Source: Desulfobacteraceae bacterium UBA5616
GTDB taxonomy: Bacteria; Desulfobacterota; Desulfobacteria; Desulfobacterales; UBA5616
DNA length: 64,000 nt
Assembly: GCA_002423615.1 (NCBI GenBank)
Contig: DIKO01000098.1
Location: forward strand, 26,661-90,660
Direction: 5' to 3'
A program made the translations under genes and the position numbers. Below, piece after piece: positions 17,207 to 26,633 of this stretch (its first letter is position 1; each line of letters opens with the position of its first letter). Under the pieces are notes generated by a model. It was not told where the DNA came from, did no database searches, and worked only from the letters and a program-made list of their open reading frames with translations.

Positions 17207-18073
17207 TTAAACCTCCCCGCCTGCCGCCATAGGATTTTCATCTGCAAGATCCACAACAATACGCCCGGCGTTCATTAAATCGATGGAATCAAAATCCATT
17301 ATCCGGCTTCTTTCTTTCAGATAAAGGGTGACCTTTTCAAGTCTTCGATATTTATCCGGATAATTTCCAAAACCCAGTTTGATAGCTTTTGTTTCATTAA
17401 ACGCATATAAGGTGAGCCCGACCTCCCGGTCCACCGAAATCTCGCGAATTGCGGCATTCGGCAGAATGGTTTCCGGTTCCATGCCCAGCTTAAGGATATT
17501 CATGACAGCGGCATATGGACCATTTGAGAACTTTCCCTCAAGCCCGAGATCGGAAAAATCGAGTCCGGTAATCAGCGGCAGGCCCGATGTATCCGATTTT
17601 TGGCACTCCTTGTAAATTTTTCCATCCATATCCATTAAAAATTTCCGCCCCAGATCAACAACGGCAAGAGGCTGATGTTCTTCCACCCTGATGATCAGTC
17701 CGTTGGGCAGTCTTCTTTCCACATCGGCGACTTTAATGTCCGGATGGGCCAGAAGGCGCTTCCGGGCAATGGGTAGATTAACCGAAAGGATATTGACGCC
17801 GGAATACACCCCTGCCTGTTCCAGGACCTCTTCTTCGGTCAGCCGGCCGGCACCGACGATTTCAATGTTCCGGGCCTTAAAATAGCTGCATTGGGTCACG
17901 ATGCCGTATGCGACCGCATAAAGACCGCTCAACAGAACAATGAAGGCAATGCCGGCCAACACTTTGAAACCGAGGACAATATGCTGTTTGATATTCCGGT
18001 TACGCCGATTGGAACGGCTCCGGTAGCGATTTTGCCGATAGGTTTTTTTAGACTGCTGTGTCTTCACCAACAA
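17207..18073 (-). CDS. ftsQ: Cell division protein FtsQ (DivIB)
   Basis: A bitopic divisome protein linking early and late division proteins. It has a basic cytoplasmic tail (1-30, rich in Arg/Asn), one membrane helix (about 33-55), a POTRA domain starting FKARNIEIVGAGRLTEEEVLEQAGV, and the FtsQ/DivIB beta domain. At 288 residues it is of normal length. Its start overlaps the end of murB by 26 bases. No ddl gene lies between murB and ftsQ, unlike in E. coli. Confidence 0.93.
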   Translation of the reverse strand: MLVKTQQSKKTYRQNRYRSRSNRRNRNIKQHIVLGFKVLAGIAFIVLLSGLYAVAYGIVTQCSYFKARNIEIVGAGRLTEEEVLEQAGVYSGVNILSVNLPIARKRLLAHPDIKVADVERRLPNGLIIRVEEHQPLAVVDLGRKFLMDMDGKIYKECQKSDTSGLPLITGLDFSDLGLEGKFSNGPYAAVMNILKLGMEPETILPNAAIREISVDREVGLTLYAFNETKAIKLGFGNYPDKYRRLEKVTLYLKERSRIMDFDSIDLMNAGRIVVDLADENPMAAGGEV

Positions 18074-19010
18074 TTTTCACCTCCGGTTCGAGAAGAATAT
18101 CATATTTCTTCGATACGATTTTCTGGATATGCTCCATCAACCGGATCACATCGGTTGCCGATGCATTCCCCTGGTTTAAGATAAAATTGGCGTGCCGGTC
18201 CGACACGCAGGCATCATTGATTCGCTTGCCCTTGAGACCGGCCTGGTCGATCAACAGGCCCGCGGGCGGACCGGAATCGGGATTTTTAAAAAAACATCCC
18301 GAACTTCTTGCCTCCAGCGGCTGAGTTTCCCGTCTTTTTTTCAGCAGCATGTCGGCTTCCATTCTCAATTTTTCCTTATCGGCGATATGCAACTTAAAAT
18401 CGCCATCCAAAAGCACCATGGGTGATGCAGAACCTTCACGGTGTTTTTTCGCAACCTTGAGCCGCCGGTAGGAAAAATCCAGACGGTCTCCGGGCAGTTT
18501 TTCCGTTTCTCCCCAGGGCCATAGCACCGTTATGGAGATGATGACGGATGCCATATCTCCCAAACCTGTGCCGGCATTCATCATAATGCCTCCCCCGACG
18601 GTTCCCGGAATTCCCAGTGCAAAATTCAACCCTCCCATGCCGTTGTCCAGCGCGTACTTCCAAAGCCGTTGCAGTGTGACCCCGGATTCCGCGCAAACGA
18701 TGATGTCGTTTCCCCGCTCACCGTTCTTCCTGATCTTTTTCAGACATCCGTCAACAGCGATCACCACGCCCCGGATACCGCCGTCCCTTACCAGGAGGTT
18801 GCTGCCGCTTCCCATCACGAAATAAGGAATCCGACTCTTTTCGCACCATTGCACGAGATCTCCCAGATCTTTCCGGGTTTCCGGACGGACCAGCGCATCC
18901 GCGGTTCCTCCGATACCGAACCAGGTGTGCCGACTCATGGGTTCGTCAAACACGGCGGCTTTACCGAATCGGTCCGATATCCATTTTTTTGATTGCGCGG
19001 TTAAAACCAT
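18048..19010 (-). CDS. murB: UDP-N-acetylenolpyruvoylglucosamine reductase
   Basis: Reduces UDP-GlcNAc-enolpyruvate to UDP-MurNAc with NADPH and FAD. At 320 residues, with the type II-like N-terminal HTWFGIGGTADALVRP, the FAD motif GSGSNLLVRDGGIRGVVI, GIPGTVGGGIMMNAG, and the proton-donor Ser in RSSGCFFKNP. The C-terminal GLKGKRINDACVSDRHANFILNQGNA segment is also typical. It follows murC after 13 bases. Confidence 0.96.
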   Translation of the reverse strand: MVLTAQSKKWISDRFGKAAVFDEPMSRHTWFGIGGTADALVRPETRKDLGDLVQWCEKSRIPYFVMGSGSNLLVRDGGIRGVVIAVDGCLKKIRKNGERGNDIIVCAESGVTLQRLWKYALDNGMGGLNFALGIPGTVGGGIMMNAGTGLGDMASVIISITVLWPWGETEKLPGDRLDFSYRRLKVAKKHREGSASPMVLLDGDFKLHIADKEKLRMEADMLLKKRRETQPLEARSSGCFFKNPDSGPPAGLLIDQAGLKGKRINDACVSDRHANFILNQGNASATDVIRLMEHIQKIVSKKYDILLEPEVKIVGEDTAV

Positions 19011-19023
19011 GATGGCCCGGATT

Positions 19024-20397
19024 CTACCCCTCCAGGGTTTTCAGATAGTTTTCCCCCAGGCGCCATACATCACCTGCGCCCAGGGTCAGGAGAACGTCAT
19101 TTTCCGTCAATGTTTCTCTGAGAAACAGCAGGGCTTCATCCTGACTGTTCTTGAAAAGGACATTTTTGTGGCCATGTTCACTGACGGCCTTCGCCAATCC
19201 CTTGCCGCCGACATTTTCAATGGGCTGTTCACCGGCCGGATAAATGGGCAGAACCACCAGGAGGTCCGACTGATAAAAAGAGCGGGCGAAGTCGTCGAAC
19301 AACGCTTTGGTCCGGCTGTAACGATGGGGTTGAAATACAACGACTTTCCGCCTATCCGGCCAGCATTCATCCAGGGCCTTCAAAGTGGACTTGATCTCGG
19401 TGGGGTGATGCCCGTAATCATCCATAACGATGATGCCGTTCTTTTCCCCTTTTATCTCCATTCTCCGCTGAACACCTTCCATGGTTTCAAGGGCCTGTTT
19501 GATCACCTCAAAGGGGATGTCCAGTTCCATTCCCACAACGATGCCGGCCAGGGAATTGTAGATGTTGTGCTGCCCGGGCAGATTCAGGGCGATATCGCCC
19601 AATTTTTCCCCCTGGCGATGAACGCTGAACCGGCTTCCGTAACCTTCACTGATAATATTTTTCGCCGTAACATCCGCCTGGCTGGACAGTCCGTAAGTCG
19701 TAAACCGTTTTTTAATTTTGGGGAGGATGTCCTGAATCGGCTCGTTGTCGAGGCACAACACCGAAACTCCGTAAAACGGCACCCGATCGAGAAATTCCAG
19801 AAAAACCGATTTGATGTTGTCCAGGTCCTTGTAATAATCCAGATGCTCGTTATCGATATTGGTGACTACGGCGATCGAGGGGGAATATCTCAGAAAGGAC
19901 CCGTCGCTTTCATCGGCTTCGGCCACGATAAAATCCCCTTTTCCCAGAAGCGCATTGGTATCGAGGCTTTTCAATTTTCCACCGATCACCACCGTGGGGT
20001 CCAGCCCGCCTCTCCCCAGGATCGCGGCCACCAGCGATGTCGTGGTGGTCTTGCCGTGCGCGCCCGAAACGGCGATGCTGTACTTCAGCCGCATCAGTTC
20101 CGCGAGCATCTCCGCCCTGGGGATCACAGGAATTCCGGCGTTCCTGGCCGCCGTTACTTCCGGGTTGTCCGCTCGGATGGCGGAAGAGATCACCACCACA
20201 TCGGCGCCCCCGACATGTTCCTGAAGGTGACCTTCATGGATGGCGCCCCCCAGTTGTTCGAGGCGACGGGTGATCCTGGACATCCGGATATCCGACCCCG
20301 ACACCTGGTAGCCGAGATTCAGCAACAGCTCGGCGATACCGCTCATACCGATGCCGCCGATTCCCACGAAATGAATATGGTATTTTTTACGATACAT
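19024..20397 (-). CDS. murC: UDP-N-acetylmuramate--L-alanine ligase
   Basis: Adds L-Ala to UDP-MurNAc with ATP. Residues 1-100 form the UDP-binding domain with VGIGGIGMSGIAELL. The ATP loop is SGAHGKTTTTSLVAAIL. The Mg/carbamate region and the C-terminal domain HHPTEIKSTLKA are in place. At 457 residues it is full length. It lies three bases after the murG stop on the same strand, as part of the dcw cluster. Confidence 0.97.
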   Translation of the reverse strand: MYRKKYHIHFVGIGGIGMSGIAELLLNLGYQVSGSDIRMSRITRRLEQLGGAIHEGHLQEHVGGADVVVISSAIRADNPEVTAARNAGIPVIPRAEMLAELMRLKYSIAVSGAHGKTTTTSLVAAILGRGGLDPTVVIGGKLKSLDTNALLGKGDFIVAEADESDGSFLRYSPSIAVVTNIDNEHLDYYKDLDNIKSVFLEFLDRVPFYGVSVLCLDNEPIQDILPKIKKRFTTYGLSSQADVTAKNIISEGYGSRFSVHRQGEKLGDIALNLPGQHNIYNSLAGIVVGMELDIPFEVIKQALETMEGVQRRMEIKGEKNGIIVMDDYGHHPTEIKSTLKALDECWPDRRKVVVFQPHRYSRTKALFDDFARSFYQSDLLVVLPIYPAGEQPIENVGGKGLAKAVSEHGHKNVLFKNSQDEALLFLRETLTENDVLLTLGAGDVWRLGENYLKTLEG

Positions 20398-20400
20398 AAT

Positions 20401-21546
20401 TTAGTGACACGTTTCCAGCAACTGATAACAATCATTCACAATAAACATGGCGGCATCCGGCCTGCCGAACTTTCGCGCCACGTTTTCCATGTCAACCAGA
20501 ATTTCCGGATGCGCGGCGTAATGTTCGATGCGGCGGGCCAGGAGACTTCCGTTTAAATGCTGCTCGAGAACCATTTCCGCGGCTCCCGCATCATCCAGTG
20601 CCTGTGCATTCAGCACCTGATGGTTGTCCGCGGCAAAAGGGTAGGGAATCAGAATCGACGCCTTTCCCATTGCCGTAATTTCCGCCACGGTGGTCGCCCC
20701 CGACCTGCAGATCAACAGATCCGCATTCCGGTAGCGGTTCCCCATGTCGTCAAAAAAAGGCCGGACCACGTTTTTGATGCCGGCGTTTTCATAAGCCTCA
20801 CGAATTTTGACTTCATCATTTTTTCCGGTCTGGTGAACAAACCGAAACCGGTCTTTTTCCCTGATATGGGTAAGGGCTTCCGCCACCGCCAGATTAATGC
20901 TGTGCGCCCCCTGGCTTCCCCCCACGATCAGCACGGTGAAACGTTTTTCAATATCGCCGTCGTGTTGAACATCATCTTCCCCGACACTCTTGTCGTCAAA
21001 GAACTCACTCCGAACCGGATTTCCGGAAAAACGGATTTTTTCAGGATTCATACCCGCATCTTTTCCTTCAAAGGACAGATAAATTCTTCGGGCAAAGCGG
21101 GATACGATGCGGTTGGTGATACCCGGCAGAATATTCTGCTCATGCAGAACGGTTTTAATTCCCAGTAACCATGCGCCCACAGCAACCGGTCCCGCGGAAT
21201 AGCTTCCCACGCTGATCACAAGGTCCGGTTTGAACCTTTTCAGATGTCCCATGGCCGTAGTCAATCCTTTGGGGAGATTCATCATCGCGCCGAACTGGTT
21301 TTTAATTCCCCGCCCCTTGATTCCGGAAACCGGTATGGTCAGCAATTCAAACCCCGCCCGGGATAACGCCGATTTTTCAAAGTCGTTGCCGGAACTTATG
21401 AACACAACACGATTGCCGGGGTTTTTAGACATGAACCCCTGAGCCACGGCAATACCGGGAAACAGATGCCCCCCTGTTCCGCCTCCGGCCACTACGATTC
21501 TTATGGCCTTCCCCTGCTCGCTGGATGAAATATCAGGAGTAAGCAT
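20401..21546 (-). CDS. murG: UDP-GlcNAc:lipid I GlcNAc transferase
   Basis: Converts lipid I to lipid II at the inner face of the membrane. The glycine-rich motif VAGGGTGGHLFPGIAVAQ, the HEQN motif and the GGSQGA and FADNHQ regions identify it. I place the start at ATG 21546 (MLTPDISSSEQ...) because a GAGG site precedes it and the family begins close to the glycine motif; the frame is open for a further 28 codons into ftsW, which I consider too long. It overlaps the end of ftsW by 14 bases. Confidence 0.95.
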   Translation of the reverse strand: MLTPDISSSEQGKAIRIVVAGGGTGGHLFPGIAVAQGFMSKNPGNRVVFISSGNDFEKSALSRAGFELLTIPVSGIKGRGIKNQFGAMMNLPKGLTTAMGHLKRFKPDLVISVGSYSAGPVAVGAWLLGIKTVLHEQNILPGITNRIVSRFARRIYLSFEGKDAGMNPEKIRFSGNPVRSEFFDDKSVGEDDVQHDGDIEKRFTVLIVGGSQGAHSINLAVAEALTHIREKDRFRFVHQTGKNDEVKIREAYENAGIKNVVRPFFDDMGNRYRNADLLICRSGATTVAEITAMGKASILIPYPFAADNHQVLNAQALDDAGAAEMVLEQHLNGSLLARRIEHYAAHPEILVDMENVARKFGRPDAAMFIVNDCYQLLETCH

Positions 21547-22741
21547 GACCGAGCCTCTGTTTTCCTTTTTCACGTAAGGGATACGGGTTATGATACCGGA
21601 CCGCAGAAGAGGGCTGATCCATTCTCGCACTGATGTTCATCAAAATCCCCATGGAAGCCATACTCAAAACAAGAGAAGTCCCCCCATAGCTTAATAACGG
21701 TAACGTCAGACCTTTGGTGGGCAAAAGCCCCAGTGACACACACATGTTCACACAAACCTGGAGGGCGGTCGCCGTGGTCAGGCCCACTGCCAGTAAAGCG
21801 CCGAAAGCATCCTCCGTGCGTACTGCGATGATGATGCCTCTCCAGAAAATGGCGGCATACAGACATAGAATCACCAGTACGCCGATCAGCCCCAGCTCCT
21901 CGCCGATAACCGAAAAAATAAAATCGGTATGGGGCTCCGGTAGATAAAACAGTTTCTGGTAACCTTTCCCGATACCGGTTCCCCAGATGCCGCCGGTACC
22001 GAAGGCCAGCAGGGAATGAACCACCTGATAGCCCTCATCAGATGGATAGGCCCAGGGATCCATAAAACTCGTCAACCGTTTTAACCGGTATTCCGCGCTG
22101 GTCATAAAAACCCAGACAACGGGCAGAAGGGCCAGAAGGGTCCCCAGGAGATGAAAGATCCGTGCGCCTCCGACAAACAGCATGATCCAGGTAATCATGC
22201 ACAATATCACCACGGACCCGAAATCCGGCTGAACCATGATCAGATAGGAAAAGATCCCCAGAATCACCACATGGGGGATAAATCCTATGGAAATGGCCTT
22301 CATGTTTTCGGCTTTTTTGCTCATGGAATAGGCCAGAAAAATCACCATGGCCACTCGGGCGAATTCCGACGGCTGAAATGTGAATGCGCCCATGTGAATC
22401 CATCTCGTAGCCCCTCCGGCAGTGTAGCCCAGTCCGGAAATTTTTACGGCGATAAGGGAAAGCAACGAAACGAATAAAATCGGATATGCCAGAGAACGGA
22501 ACAGGCGGTAGGGCAGATGCCGGCACACCACCAGGGCTGTAAATCCCACGAGCGAAAAAGCCGCCTGTTTCTTTAAAAAATACAGATCACTGCCGAACTT
22601 CTTCATCGCGAGGGCCGAAGAGGCGCTGTACACCATCACAATGCCGATACCCACCAGCAACAATACGGGAAACAGCAGGAGAAGGTCATACTTCATGCCC
22701 GTCTGTTTATCCCTGTTTTTTTCGCCGGTTGAGGCCGCCAT
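21533..22741 (-). CDS. ftsW: Lipid II polymerase of the SEDS family, FtsW
   Basis: A polytopic glycosyltransferase of the divisome that works with FtsI. It has 402 residues and about ten membrane segments. Family marks include YSASSALA near the N-terminus, the GGATRWI motif, the FQPSEFARV motif, the LPEPHTDFIFSVIGEELG motif and PLLSYGGTSL near the C-terminus. It lies five bases after murD and overlaps murG. Confidence 0.96.
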   Translation of the reverse strand: MAASTGEKNRDKQTGMKYDLLLLFPVLLLVGIGIVMVYSASSALAMKKFGSDLYFLKKQAAFSLVGFTALVVCRHLPYRLFRSLAYPILFVSLLSLIAVKISGLGYTAGGATRWIHMGAFTFQPSEFARVAMVIFLAYSMSKKAENMKAISIGFIPHVVILGIFSYLIMVQPDFGSVVILCMITWIMLFVGGARIFHLLGTLLALLPVVWVFMTSAEYRLKRLTSFMDPWAYPSDEGYQVVHSLLAFGTGGIWGTGIGKGYQKLFYLPEPHTDFIFSVIGEELGLIGVLVILCLYAAIFWRGIIIAVRTEDAFGALLAVGLTTATALQVCVNMCVSLGLLPTKGLTLPLLSYGGTSLVLSMASMGILMNISARMDQPSSAVRYHNPYPLREKGKQRLGHAYS

Positions 22742-22746
22742 CTGAG

Positions 22747-24105
22747 TTATGCCTTTATCTTTCGGGCCGCCGATTGAAATGCTTCTCCCCGCCTGGCATA
22801 GCCGTCAAACATGTCGAAGCTGGCACATCCGGGGGATAATAGAACCACATCCCCTGCTTCCGCCGCTTGATACGCGAGAAAAACCGCCTCTTCCATGTCC
22901 CTTGCCGGTTCCATGGGGATAATCCCCTTGAAAGCCGTGGATATGATTTCCCTTGCCTCTCCCATTACGATCAGTTTCTTGGCGCGCCGGCGTAAACCGT
23001 CTTTGAGGGATTGAAAATCTCCACCTTTATCTCGTCCTCCCATAATGATTACGATCCGTGCATCAAATGTTTCAATCGCTTTTCTCACTGCATCCACATT
23101 GGTCGCCTTCGAATCGTCGTAGAATCTTACACCGTTTCTCTCGCAGATGTATTCCAGTCGATGGGGAAGCCCTCTGAACTGTTTCAATGCCGATCGAATT
23201 CCCTCAACCGTGCCGCCGGCCGCCAGCGCGCCAAGGCTTGCAGCCGAAATATTTTCAAGATTATGCCTTCCGGGAAGATCAAGGCCGGAGCAATCAATGG
23301 ATGAATCTTCCTTTCCATCAAGACGTATGATGATTTCGTTCTTCAGGATAATCGCCCCGGCTCTCTCGTCGCCGTCGCCGTCGAAATTGAGGACCCTGCT
23401 TTTGATCCGGTTCACAAGGGACCGGACAACAGGATCCTTTTTGCTTAACACCGCCGTGTCCCCGGCTTTCTGGTTCAAAAACAACCTTGCCTTAGAAGCC
23501 ACGTAACCCTCAAATCCATCATACCGGTTCAGATGATCGTCGGTGATGTTCAAGAGAATTCCCACACATGGCCTGAAGTTAACGATGGTGTCCAGTTGAA
23601 AGCTGCTCACTTCCGCCACCACGACATCGGCCTTTTCCGTCTGATCGACATATTCGATGAGGGGATTTCCGATATTCCCCCCAACAAAGGGTTTTTTCCC
23701 GGAATGACGCAAAATGGCACCGATCAGTTCGGTCGTGGTGGTCTTGCCGTTGGTTCCGGTGACGGCCACGATGGGCTCTGAAATGAATCCAAAGGCGAAT
23801 TCCATCTCCCCGACTACCGGAACCTTATTGGCGACTGCCCGCCTGACCGGTTCAATGGTATGGGGAACACCCGGACTTAAAATCACGAGATCCGCTGTTT
23901 CAAAGGTTTCGTTTCGATGGACCCCGAGTTCCAGGGTAATTCCCAGATCCTTTATACCACTGATAAACGGGGCCAATTTTTCCTCATCGGCCATGTCCGC
24001 CACCACCACCGATGCTTTCCGTGAAACCAGAAATTTCGACAACGCCACACCGGACCTTTTGAGCCCCACCACCAGAATTTTCTTGTTTGCAAGATCAGCC
24101 GTCAA
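22747..24105 (-). CDS. murD: UDP-N-acetylmuramoyl-L-alanine--D-glutamate ligase
   Basis: Adds D-Glu to UDP-MurNAc-L-Ala. At 452 residues, with an N-terminal UDP domain (VVGLKRSGVALSKFL), the ATP loop VAVTGTNGKTTTTELIGAIL, GGNIGNPL, and the C-terminal motifs YDDSKATNVDAV and IMGGRDKGGDF. It lies 20 bases after mraY in the dcw order. Confidence 0.97.
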   Translation of the reverse strand: MTADLANKKILVVGLKRSGVALSKFLVSRKASVVVADMADEEKLAPFISGIKDLGITLELGVHRNETFETADLVILSPGVPHTIEPVRRAVANKVPVVGEMEFAFGFISEPIVAVTGTNGKTTTTELIGAILRHSGKKPFVGGNIGNPLIEYVDQTEKADVVVAEVSSFQLDTIVNFRPCVGILLNITDDHLNRYDGFEGYVASKARLFLNQKAGDTAVLSKKDPVVRSLVNRIKSRVLNFDGDGDERAGAIILKNEIIIRLDGKEDSSIDCSGLDLPGRHNLENISAASLGALAAGGTVEGIRSALKQFRGLPHRLEYICERNGVRFYDDSKATNVDAVRKAIETFDARIVIIMGGRDKGGDFQSLKDGLRRRAKKLIVMGEAREIISTAFKGIIPMEPARDMEEAVFLAYQAAEAGDVVLLSPGCASFDMFDGYARRGEAFQSAARKIKA

Positions 24106-24125
24106 TTGTCGCTCATATCCTTATA

Positions 24126-25205
24126 TTACCTGAGTTTCAGCGTACTCATGGAAATCAGGGCAAGTACGATGGAAATGATCCAGAACCTCACGATGACCTT
24201 GGGTTCGGGCCAGCCCTTTAATTCAAAGTGATGGTGCAGCGGCGCCATCCTGAAAATCCGTTTACCGTGGGTCATTTTAAAAAAACCCACCTGAAGAATG
24301 ACCGAGAGGGCCTCGATGACAAACAACCCGCCCACAATGACCAAAAGGATTTCCTGTTTCGTGATTACCGCCGCCGTTCCCAGGACCCCGCCGATGGATA
24401 ATGAGCCGGTGTCTCCCATGAACACCTGGGCCGGATAGGCGTTAAACCACAGAAATCCCAGGCCGGCGCCCGCCAGTGCCCCGCAGAATATCGAAATTTC
24501 GCCTGCACCCGGCACATGGTGAATCTGCAGATAATCCGCAATTTTCACATGGCCCGCGACATAAGCGAACACCATGTAAGTCGTGGAAACGATAATGGCC
24601 GGCCCGATGGCAAGGCCGTCCAGGCCATCGGTGAGGTTCACGGCATTTGAAGTCCCCACAATGACCAGGGCGGCAAAAAGGATATACCCCCAGCCCAGGT
24701 CCGGGGAAACATTTTTTAAAAACGGAACGGTTACCCGGGTATCAAAATCCGGGATCAGATAAACGAAGACTCCGGTTAAAAAGGCCACGACACATTGCAA
24801 GCCGAACTTTTTTCTGGCGCTGAGTCCTTTGCTTTGCTTTTTGATCTGCATGAGATAATCGTCCGTAAACCCGATGACCCCGTAGCCGGTAACCACCCAC
24901 AAAACGATCCACACGTAATAATTGGTCAAATTGGACCATAGCAAAGTGGAGATCAAAACCGCGCCGATGATGAGAATTCCCCCCATGGTGGGGGTTCCCG
25001 CTTTTTTCAGGTGGGTCTGGGGCCCATCATCCCGTATGAACTGGCCCACCTGGAGTTCGCCTAGCTTGCGGATCACCCAGGGTCCCAAAAAAAAACACAG
25101 TAAAAACGCCGTCAGGCTGGCGTAAATTGTCCTGAAGGTGATGTACCGGAACACATTAAAGGCCGAAATGGTCGTGTGCAGCGGATATAGCAGATGATAA
25201 ATCAT
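24126..25205 (-). CDS. mraY: Phospho-N-acetylmuramoyl-pentapeptide transferase
   Basis: Transfers phospho-MurNAc-pentapeptide to undecaprenyl phosphate, making lipid I in the membrane. It has 359 residues and ten predicted membrane helices. Conserved motifs are KKAGTPTMGGILI, GFTDDYLM, NAVNLTDGLDGLA and the C-terminal histidine loop APLHHHFELKGWPE. It overlaps murF by four bases (ATGA), so the two are translationally coupled. Confidence 0.97.
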   Translation of the reverse strand: MIYHLLYPLHTTISAFNVFRYITFRTIYASLTAFLLCFFLGPWVIRKLGELQVGQFIRDDGPQTHLKKAGTPTMGGILIIGAVLISTLLWSNLTNYYVWIVLWVVTGYGVIGFTDDYLMQIKKQSKGLSARKKFGLQCVVAFLTGVFVYLIPDFDTRVTVPFLKNVSPDLGWGYILFAALVIVGTSNAVNLTDGLDGLAIGPAIIVSTTYMVFAYVAGHVKIADYLQIHHVPGAGEISIFCGALAGAGLGFLWFNAYPAQVFMGDTGSLSIGGVLGTAAVITKQEILLVIVGGLFVIEALSVILQVGFFKMTHGKRIFRMAPLHHHFELKGWPEPKVIVRFWIISIVLALISMSTLKLR

Positions 25206-26632
25206 ATGGCCTTTGTTTTCCCGTGGCCTTCCTGCAACAGGTCATTGACGAGGGTTTCCATTTTCATCGTCCGGGATCCCTTTACCAGTATCCAGTCCCC
25301 GGATTTCATCCAGCTCAAAAGCCGGCCCAGGATTTCCGTTTTGGTTCCCATAAGGATGGCCGAAGCATCCATTCCGGCCTCGAGGGCGCCCTCGCCGACA
25401 TCCGCCGCATGGTCACCGGTCAGGAATAACCTTTCGATCCCGTTTTTATAAGCGATTCGCCCGATTTCCCGGTGCAGGTCCCGGGCAAGACCGCCCAGTT
25501 CCAGCATGTCCCCCAGCACCAGGGCGCTTCTATTTCCCTTTCGAAGGGATGAAAGGGCTTCCATCGCCGCCCTTGTCGACAACGGATTGGCATTGTAGGT
25601 GTCGTCAACGATGTTGACCCCTTTTGAATTTTTCTGAAGATTCATCCGACCTTTAACAGGCCTGAATTTTTCAAGACCGGCCTTGATCATTGCCGCCGGA
25701 AGACCGGATAGATGCCCAACGGCCGCCGCCGCCAGAGCGTTTGAAATCATGTATCTCCCGGGGACTTTCAGATCGACCGCAACATTCTCGGACGGAAGGA
25801 CCAGATTAAAAGACATCTCATGGCCCCGGTCCGCTATGGATTCAGCCCGGATGGCCGCATCGGGGTTGTCCTGACCGTAGAGGCACGTCTTGACCGGCGA
25901 CTGATTCGCCAGGGACGTGATATGAGGGTCATCGGCATTTAGAACCGCCACCCCGTCCGGTTGGATGTTTTCGAGCAGTTCTCCCTTGGCCCGGGCAACG
26001 GCCTCAATGGACCCCAATCCTTGAAGATGGGAAGGCCCGACATTGGTAATAACGCCGATATCCGGGACGCAGATTTCTCCCAGACGCGTGATTTCTCCGG
26101 GATGATTCATCCCCAGCTCCAGCACCGCCCAATCATGACGCGAATTTAAACGAAAAAGCGTCAACGGCAGTCCGATATCGTTGTTCAGGTTGCCCTCTGA
26201 GGCCAGTACTTCAAACCTTTCGGACAGCATTCCGGCCGTCATTTCCCGGGTGGTGGTTTTCCCGTTGGAACCGGTAATGGCGACAATTTTTACGGCGGCA
26301 TGCCGTCTTCTGAAACCACCCAGGTCGCCCAGGGCCCTTCGGGTGTCCTCCACGCCGATGCAGATCAACCCCCGGCCCGCATAACGGTCGGCAAAACCTT
26401 TATCCAGCCGGTGCTTTTCAACCAGGATACCCCTGATGCCGGCGTCTGTTACGTCCGCGATGAAATCATGGCCGTCGTGATGTTCCCCCTTGATGGCGAC
26501 AAACAGTTCATCCCCGGCTATCCGCCTTGAATCTATTGAAAGGCCTGAAAATTGCCCATCGGGATCCCCCTGTATCAACACCCCTGCAGTGGCCTGAAGA
26601 ATGTCTTTTACGCTCCATGGCATGGTGTTCAT
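25202..26632 (-). CDS. murF: UDP-MurNAc-tripeptide--D-Ala-D-Ala ligase
   Basis: Adds the D-Ala-D-Ala dipeptide, completing the cytoplasmic peptide. The ATP loop VAITGSNGKTTTREMTAGML, the ELGMNHPGEI motif and DDTYNANPLS identify it. Two starts are possible: ATG 26662, inside murE, or ATG 26632, one base after the murE stop. I prefer 26632 because a GGATGAT element precedes it and the remaining sequence (MNTMPWSVKDIL) already has the usual N-terminus. Full length is about 475 residues. Confidence 0.94.
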   Translation of the reverse strand: MNTMPWSVKDILQATAGVLIQGDPDGQFSGLSIDSRRIAGDELFVAIKGEHHDGHDFIADVTDAGIRGILVEKHRLDKGFADRYAGRGLICIGVEDTRRALGDLGGFRRRHAAVKIVAITGSNGKTTTREMTAGMLSERFEVLASEGNLNNDIGLPLTLFRLNSRHDWAVLELGMNHPGEITRLGEICVPDIGVITNVGPSHLQGLGSIEAVARAKGELLENIQPDGVAVLNADDPHITSLANQSPVKTCLYGQDNPDAAIRAESIADRGHEMSFNLVLPSENVAVDLKVPGRYMISNALAAAAVGHLSGLPAAMIKAGLEKFRPVKGRMNLQKNSKGVNIVDDTYNANPLSTRAAMEALSSLRKGNRSALVLGDMLELGGLARDLHREIGRIAYKNGIERLFLTGDHAADVGEGALEAGMDASAILMGTKTEILGRLLSWMKSGDWILVKGSRTMKMETLVNDLLQEGHGKTKAI

Positions 26633-26633
26633 A

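Noticed and set aside
18925..20556. A 543-codon plus-strand frame opposite murC/murB
   Set aside because: It is the antisense of strongly conserved murC and murB and has no recognisable protein motifs; low stop frequency on that strand follows from codon bias.
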